Positions 60,003-64,000 of a DNA stretch of 64,000 nucleotides are shown piece by piece (within the stretch, counting starts at the first letter, position 1; every line of letters starts with the position of its first letter). The notes beneath the pieces were generated by a model, which searched no databases, was not told where the DNA came from, and saw only the letters and a list, made by a program, of their open reading frames with translations. The stretch is taken from positions 281,063 to 345,062 of the forward strand of contig NZ_VDGI01000002.1 of assembly GCF_006861825.1 (NCBI RefSeq), in the 5' to 3' direction. The position numbers and the translations under genes were made by a program. The DNA comes from Psychrobacillus vulpis (GTDB taxonomy: Bacteria > Bacillota > Bacilli > Bacillales_A > Planococcaceae).

Positions 60003-61175
60003 TTATGGTTTAATAAAATTTTCCGTATAGTAAGGTATCGATCCGTAAGTCCATTTTGCGAAATAGACACCAACACCAATTTGCGTGTAATTGGTACTTA
60101 CAATATTTGTTCGATGCCCTAATGAATTCATTAAGGCTTCATGTGCAAAGTATGGATTTGTATAGCCCATCGCAATATTCTCTCCTGCATTTCTAAAAAG
60201 TACCCCACCATTAGAAAGCCTATCAAAAGGTGTTTCTCCTTTTAAATTATCATGATTGAAATAATCATTAGTTCCCATATCAGCACTATGCTTACGAGCA
60301 ACAGTTGAAACATTGGAAGCATGCTGAAGAACAGGAACTCCTTTTGCTTTTCGCTCTGCATTGGTTAACTCGAATAAAAGAGTTTCATAACTTGTTTCTA
60401 ATGCAGTAGATTTCTTTGGATAAAGATTAGGGTTATTTTCAATCAATTGATGATCTAGTAATAAAATAGCAGATATTTTATTCTCATTATGGACATCGAT
60501 AAAAAAATTAGCTTGATAGTTTGGTAAATCATATGTGATCACTTCAATTGGGTATGTATTACTAGTTGTTTCGTAATCTTTGCCTAATTTACTTTCTAAC
60601 TGGCTAACCGTGCTCGATATCGAAATACCATTAAATTGATAGTCTTTATCTTTCGTATAAATAGATGCAATTTTATTGTTTACATAACTAATTGCATAAA
60701 AGTTATTATAACTCTTATGATAGATAGATGTGGATGCATGAAATTCATTGGATATCGATTTTTTTGCTGCTCCAAGTTTTACTGTTACGGTGGATGTATC
60801 GTCCCCAATTGTAAAAGTAGTTGGAGAAGATTTAGCACATAGGAGTTTACTTAGTTTCTCTTTGGAAGGTGTTTGATACAAAATAGAAGTATCATTTTTG
60901 ATTACTAGACCTCCTCCTAGATGAAAGTAAGTTTCTTTATTGGCATAGATTCGGTAATTATCCCCTCGCTTTGCTTGTCGTACAACTTCTAATGTCCCGT
61001 TATTATTTTTGTAAATATTAGTCGGTTTTTGAACTATTACTCGACCAATTTGGCCTAATTTAAGCTCGACGCCATCCCAGTACAACTTACTTGAACAATC
61101 TGTAGTGGCATAAGATATTGTAGGAACTACGCCTAAGAAAATAAACAACATAATGATTATGGAAAATTTCTTCAT
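60003..61175 (-). CDS. Secreted CAP-domain (SCP/PR1, YkwD-like) protein
   Basis: 390 residues. A signal peptide (about 1-24, cleaved near SYA) is followed by a domain (about 30-110) starting KLYWDGVELKLGQIGRVIV and ending YQTPSKEKLSKLL, which is shared with the NAGPA protein at 33163. A CAP-associated N-terminal region (about 118-250, FTIGDDTSTVTVKLGAAKKS) and the CAP domain (about 265-388) follow: LTNAERKAKGVPVL, VARKHSADM, FNHDN, AGENIAMG and GHRTNIV. CAP proteins of Bacillus are secreted and of unclear activity. The gene is monocistronic, convergent to the autolysin operon. Confidence 0.9.
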   Translation of the reverse strand: MKKFSIIIMLFIFLGVVPTISYATTDCSSKLYWDGVELKLGQIGRVIVQKPTNIYKNNNGTLEVVRQAKRGDNYRIYANKETYFHLGGGLVIKNDTSILYQTPSKEKLSKLLCAKSSPTTFTIGDDTSTVTVKLGAAKKSISNEFHASTSIYHKSYNNFYAISYVNNKIASIYTKDKDYQFNGISISSTVSQLESKLGKDYETTSNTYPIEVITYDLPNYQANFFIDVHNENKISAILLLDHQLIENNPNLYPKKSTALETSYETLLFELTNAERKAKGVPVLQHASNVSTVARKHSADMGTNDYFNHDNLKGETPFDRLSNGGVLFRNAGENIAMGYTNPYFAHEALMNSLGHRTNIVSTNYTQIGVGVYFAKWTYGSIPYYTENFIKP

Positions 61176-61206
61176 AAAGCTATCACCCCTTATAAGAAAT
61201 TATAGT

Positions 61207-61842
61207 TCACTTCACTTCAAACTCCAAAAATTCTTTTTCGACAATTTCGATTTCGGCTTGTCCATTTGTTAATTCGGTTATCCATTCTGTAAATCTCTGC
61301 TCATCTTCCGCTTTTGTGTAGACAAAAACTTCAACGGAATCTGCATAATTAATTTCTTTCAATGGATATTCAGAATTCCGAACTTCATTTTCAACTTTCC
61401 CTAACCAAGTATAGTCAATTGAAATTTTTACTATGTGATGCAGTTTACGTTCTACTACAATTGCTGCATCAATCCCTTCTGTTGTAGCCTTTCCATACGC
61501 GCGAATTAAACCTCCGCCACCTAGTTTTATACCTCCAAAGTAGCGAGTAACTACAACAACTGTATCTTTTAAACCTTGTTTCTTTAGTACTTCAAGCATT
61601 GGAACACCAGCAGTTCCGCTAGGTTCACCATCATCGTTTGCTTTTTGAATATTGTCATGCTCCCCGATAATATAAGCAGAACAGTTATGAGTAGCATCTT
61701 TATGCTTTTGTTTGATAGTATTAATAAAATCTTGTGCTTGTTCTTCCGTTTCGGCTCTGTCTACATATGTAATAAAACGTGATTTTTGAATAATAATCTC
61801 ACTTTTTCCAAAACCTTTGACTGTAATATAATCATTTCTCAT
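61207..61842 (-). CDS. yvyE: YigZ/YvyE family protein (IMPACT-related)
   Basis: 211 residues from ATG 61842; AAGGAGGAG lies about 10 bases upstream, while an earlier in-frame ATG at 61869 precedes the ribosome site. The N-terminal UPF0029/IMPACT domain contains SRFITYVDRAETEEQAQDFI, ATHNCSAYIIGE and NDDGEPSGTAGVPML; the DUF1949 domain follows (about 140-205). The IMPACT relatives affect translation control; the bacterial role is not settled. The gene next to degS, in divergent orientation here, matches the B. subtilis yvyE-degS neighbourhood. Confidence 0.92.
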   Translation of the reverse strand: MRNDYITVKGFGKSEIIIQKSRFITYVDRAETEEQAQDFINTIKQKHKDATHNCSAYIIGEHDNIQKANDDGEPSGTAGVPMLEVLKKQGLKDTVVVVTRYFGGIKLGGGGLIRAYGKATTEGIDAAIVVERKLHHIVKISIDYTWLGKVENEVRNSEYPLKEINYADSVEVFVYTKAEDEQRFTEWITELTNGQAEIEIVEKEFLEFEVK

Positions 61843-61985
61843 ATTAAAATTGCTCCTCCTTGAGTCCATTGAAATATAGTTGTAAACTAATTTTAATTTA
61901 TTTTTAGTTATTAAGTGCTATAATAGGGATTGTCAGGATAAATGAATGAAGTCTCATTTGACATTTACAAAGGAGAAAAAAACAG

Positions 61986-63134
61986 ATGACGAATAAGAGT
62001 TTAGAATCCCAATCGTTAGATGTTATTTTCGATCGAATGGTTGAAGTCATGGACCATTCGAAAAAGGATATATTCATTATAAGCGAACAAAGTCGTCAAA
62101 GCTTCGATGAAATGAAAGTCGAATTAGAAATAATTCGTGGTGACATTGAAACGGTGATTTTTGAAGGGGATATGTTAGAAACAAAATCGAAATTAGCTAG
62201 AAATCGACTAGCCGAAGTATCTAAAAACTTTGAAACGTACGATGAACCACAGGTCCGAAGCGCTTATGAGACTGCAAATGAGATTCAAATCAATCTTCTA
62301 ATTAAACGAACAGAAGAAAGACAACTTAGACAACGAAGAGATGAATTAGAGCGCAGATTACAAGGACTATTAGAAATGATAGATCGTGCGGATCAACTTG
62401 TAAATCAGGTAAATATTGTATTAAATTATTTGACTTCTGATTTAAGAGATGTAGGAGAAGCACTTGAAAATGCTAAAATTAAACAAGACTTTACTTTAAA
62501 AATTATCGAGGCACAAGAGGAAGAGCGTAAAAGACTTTCTCGTGAAATACATGATGGCCCCGCTCAGATGCTTGCGAATGTGCTACTTAGAACAGACTTA
62601 ATCAATCTTACATATCAACAGCGCGGTGGAGACGAAGCGATGAAAGAAATTATCGAACTGAAAGAAATGGTTCGCAATGCGCTTTCAGAAGTACGTCGAA
62701 TCATTTATGATCTTCGCCCAATGGCTCTCGATGATTTAGGACTCGTTCCAACACTTAGAAAGTATATATCAACAATTCAAGAATATAATCCAAGCTGTAG
62801 TATAAATTTCCAAACGTATGGAGAAGAGCAAAGGCTACAACCTAATTTTGAAGTAGCCATTTTCCGTCTTGTACAGGAATCTTTGACAAATGGTTTAAAG
62901 CACGGAAAGTTTGATGAAGCATGGGTTAAAATTGAGTGGATGAAACAAAGAATGAATATTATCGTCAAAGATAATGGAATTGGTTTTGATCCAAATGTAG
63001 TAAAAGAAAAATCGTTCGGTTTAATAGGTATGCGTGAACGAGTGGAATTACTAGAAGGCACGATGAAAATTGTTTCATCTCCCGGCACTGGGGCAACCAT
63101 TCTGTTTAGTATTCCAATTAATAATGAGCAATAA
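61986..63134 (+). CDS. degS: Sensor histidine kinase DegS
   Basis: 382 residues, cytoplasmic, without membrane segments. The N-terminal coiled-coil sensor region (about 35-175) is followed by the HisKA_3 phosphorylation site: His189 in [19 protein letters not shown], the same residue number as in B. subtilis DegS. The HATPase domain holds [17 protein letters not shown] and [13 protein letters not shown]. DegS phosphorylates DegU and controls exoenzymes, motility, competence and biofilm genes. ATG 61986 follows AAAGGAG. Confidence 0.96.
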   Translation: MTNKSLESQSLDVIFDRMVEVMDHSKKDIFIISEQSRQSFDEMKVELEIIRGDIETVIFEGDMLETKSKLARNRLAEVSKNFETYDEPQVRSAYETANEIQINLLIKRTEERQLRQRRDELERRLQGLLEMIDRADQLVNQVNIVLNYLTSDLRDVGEALENAKIKQDFTLKIIEAQEEERKRLSREIHDGPAQMLANVLLRTDLINLTYQQRGGDEAMKEIIELKEMVRNALSEVRRIIYDLRPMALDDLGLVPTLRKYISTIQEYNPSCSINFQTYGEEQRLQPNFEVAIFRLVQESLTNGLKHGKFDEAWVKIEWMKQRMNIIVKDNGIGFDPNVVKEKSFGLIGMRERVELLEGTMKIVSSPGTGATILFSIPINNEQ

Positions 63135-63169
63135 AAACTTTATCGGTTCTTTATAGGAGGAAATGTAAA

Positions 63170-63844
63170 ATGACAAAAATTATCATAATAGATGACCACC
63201 AACTCTTTAGGGAAGGTGTTAAACGAATTTTAGATTTTGAAGATTCATTTGATGTAGTTGCTGAAGGTGACGACGGCAATGAAGTATTACGCTTATACGA
63301 GCAATATCTTCCAGATGTTCTACTAATGGATATTAACATGCCAACGAAAAATGGTGTAGATGCGACAGCTGAGTTAATCGAGAAATACCCAGATGCAAAA
63401 GTAATCATGCTTTCCATTCATGATGATGAATCATATGTAACTCACGCCCTAAAAACAGGTGCGCTGGGATACATGCTAAAAGAAATGGATGCTAATGCAA
63501 TCGTAGCCGCTATTAAAGTAGTAGCAAAAGGTGGTTCATACCTACATCCAAAAGTAACGCGCAATTTAGTTGCAGAATTCCGTCGCTTAAGTGAACGTGA
63601 AAATAAAGGAAACTTCCATCAAACTGAAATTCGCCGCCCGTTCCACTTACTAACAAAGCGCGAATGTGAAGTGCTCCAACTTTTAACAGATGGACAAAGT
63701 AACCGAACAATTGGAGAAACACTATTTATCTCCGAAAAAACAGTAAAGAACCATGTATCTAGCATTCTTCAAAAAATGAATGTAAACGACCGTACCCAAG
63801 CAGTAGTAACAGGCATCAAAAACGGTTGGGTAGAGGTACGATAA
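63170..63844 (+). CDS. degU: Response regulator DegU
   Basis: 224 residues. The receiver domain (1-120) has [11 protein letters not shown] and the phospho-acceptor Asp54 in LLMDINMP. The LuxR/NarL-type helix-turn-helix (about 155-220) contains [20 protein letters not shown] and [17 protein letters not shown]. It is the partner of DegS. It lies 35 bases after degS with an AGGAGG ribosome site, so the pair is one operon. No intact terminator follows; its probable left half stops at the edge of an insertion element. Confidence 0.96.
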   Translation: MTKIIIIDDHQLFREGVKRILDFEDSFDVVAEGDDGNEVLRLYEQYLPDVLLMDINMPTKNGVDATAELIEKYPDAKVIMLSIHDDESYVTHALKTGALGYMLKEMDANAIVAAIKVVAKGGSYLHPKVTRNLVAEFRRLSERENKGNFHQTEIRRPFHLLTKRECEVLQLLTDGQSNRTIGETLFISEKTVKNHVSSILQKMNVNDRTQAVVTGIKNGWVEVR

Positions 63845-63873
63845 CCAAAAAGAAAGCCCTTCTTGCTAATAAG

Positions 63874-64000
63874 TGCACTGACCTAAAAAAATGAGACAAA
63901 TAAAAACACCTTTCGTTGAAAAGCGGGTATACAATACCTAAATTCAATACGGAGGTGTTTTTTCTATGGGAACAAGAGTCAGTTATCCAGTAGAAGTGAA
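63874..64000 (+). mobile_element. Left end of a probable IS3-family insertion sequence
   Basis: The stretch from TGCACTGACCTAAAAAAATG onwards resembles the left ends of IS150-group IS3 elements, which begin TG and contain CACTGACC-like sequence. It leads into a transposase OrfA start at 63966 with a strong ribosome site. The element continues past the window. The exact left border is inferred. Confidence 0.55.
63966..64000 (+). CDS. Transposase OrfA of an IS3-type element, partial
   Basis: Only 11 complete codons are in the window: MGTRVSYPVEV. The start follows ACGGAGGTG by about 9 bases. This N-terminus is close to those I know from IS150-type OrfA proteins of Bacillales (M-x-x-R-V-x-Y-P-x-E-V-K, followed by a helix-turn-helix). 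The fragment is too short for certainty. Confidence 0.55.
   Translation, partial: MGTRVSYPVEV

Noticed and set aside
61843..61869. Upstream ATG for the YigZ-family gene
   Set aside because: It precedes the strong AAGGAGGAG ribosome site; start at 61842 gives the usual family length.

Overview
The window comes from a low-GC Gram-positive spore-forming rod. A Bacillales organism of the Planococcaceae type (Psychrobacillus, Lysinibacillus, Paenisporosarcina or a relative) is the best guess. The evidence is: AT-rich DNA with strong AGGAGG ribosome sites and frequent TTG/GTG starts; a degS-degU pair next to a YigZ/YvyE gene; tagO, gtaB/galU, LytR-CpsA-Psr and lytC/lytB-like genes in an order recalling the B. 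subtilis tagO-gtaB-lytR-lytBC-degSU region; a CcpA-type cre site; and a SecA2 plus SlaP-like pair. No rRNA, tRNA or CRISPR array was seen. The window ends inside a probable IS3-family element.

Layout. 0-2.7 kb: small genes, a GNAT acetyltransferase and a VOC protein among GC-rich repeats. 2.8-8.9 kb: a D-2-hydroxyacid dehydrogenase, divergent from a GntR regulator, a TRAP transporter (DctPQM) and a PatA-like aminotransferase, with a perfect 17-bp palindrome as probable operator. 9-11.2 kb: a secreted SbsC-like protein, then a repeat field. 11.2-24.3 kb: an LCP protein, a CdaR-type regulator, then an operon under a cre site: glycolate oxidase GlcD-GlcF, a second TRAP transporter, an SDR, a PPC/DUF296 protein, an acyl-CoA ligase, an SCP2-type thiolase and its DUF35 partner. 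24.3-27 kb: a bile-acid:sodium-symporter family carrier, a 21-bp-period repeat, and pgi. 27-36.3 kb: slaP, secA2 and large exported proteins. 36.5-52.9 kb: a TagO-initiated Wzx/Wzy-type polysaccharide locus containing all five enzyme families (WbpA, WbpB, WbpE, WbpD, WbpI) for UDP-2,3-diacetamido-2,3-dideoxy-mannuronic acid. 53-59 kb: LCP ligase, amidase, SH3 protein and SpoIID/LytB protein. 60-64 kb: CAP protein, YigZ, DegS, DegU and the IS end.

How the genes fit together (inference). The two catabolic blocks each couple a TRAP importer to an FAD 2-hydroxyacid oxidase. The envelope half looks like one unit: a glycan built on undecaprenyl phosphate, exported, polymerised and attached to peptidoglycan by LCP enzymes, beside a dedicated SecA2/SlaP export route and wall hydrolases controlled in a DegSU neighbourhood.

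The most unusual signal is in the intergenic DNA. It holds a hierarchy of small palindromic elements: GC-rich cores with AT-rich inverted ends, interrupted by a second element family whose ends read (G)GCACTGAAAAA, with 11-13 bp direct repeats at the junctions in three copies, and a third inverted-ended GC core inside the inserted element. A multi-hairpin element at 10.2-10.4 kb appears as filled and empty versions at two loci. A 21-bp array near 25.3 kb has six exactly phased copies.
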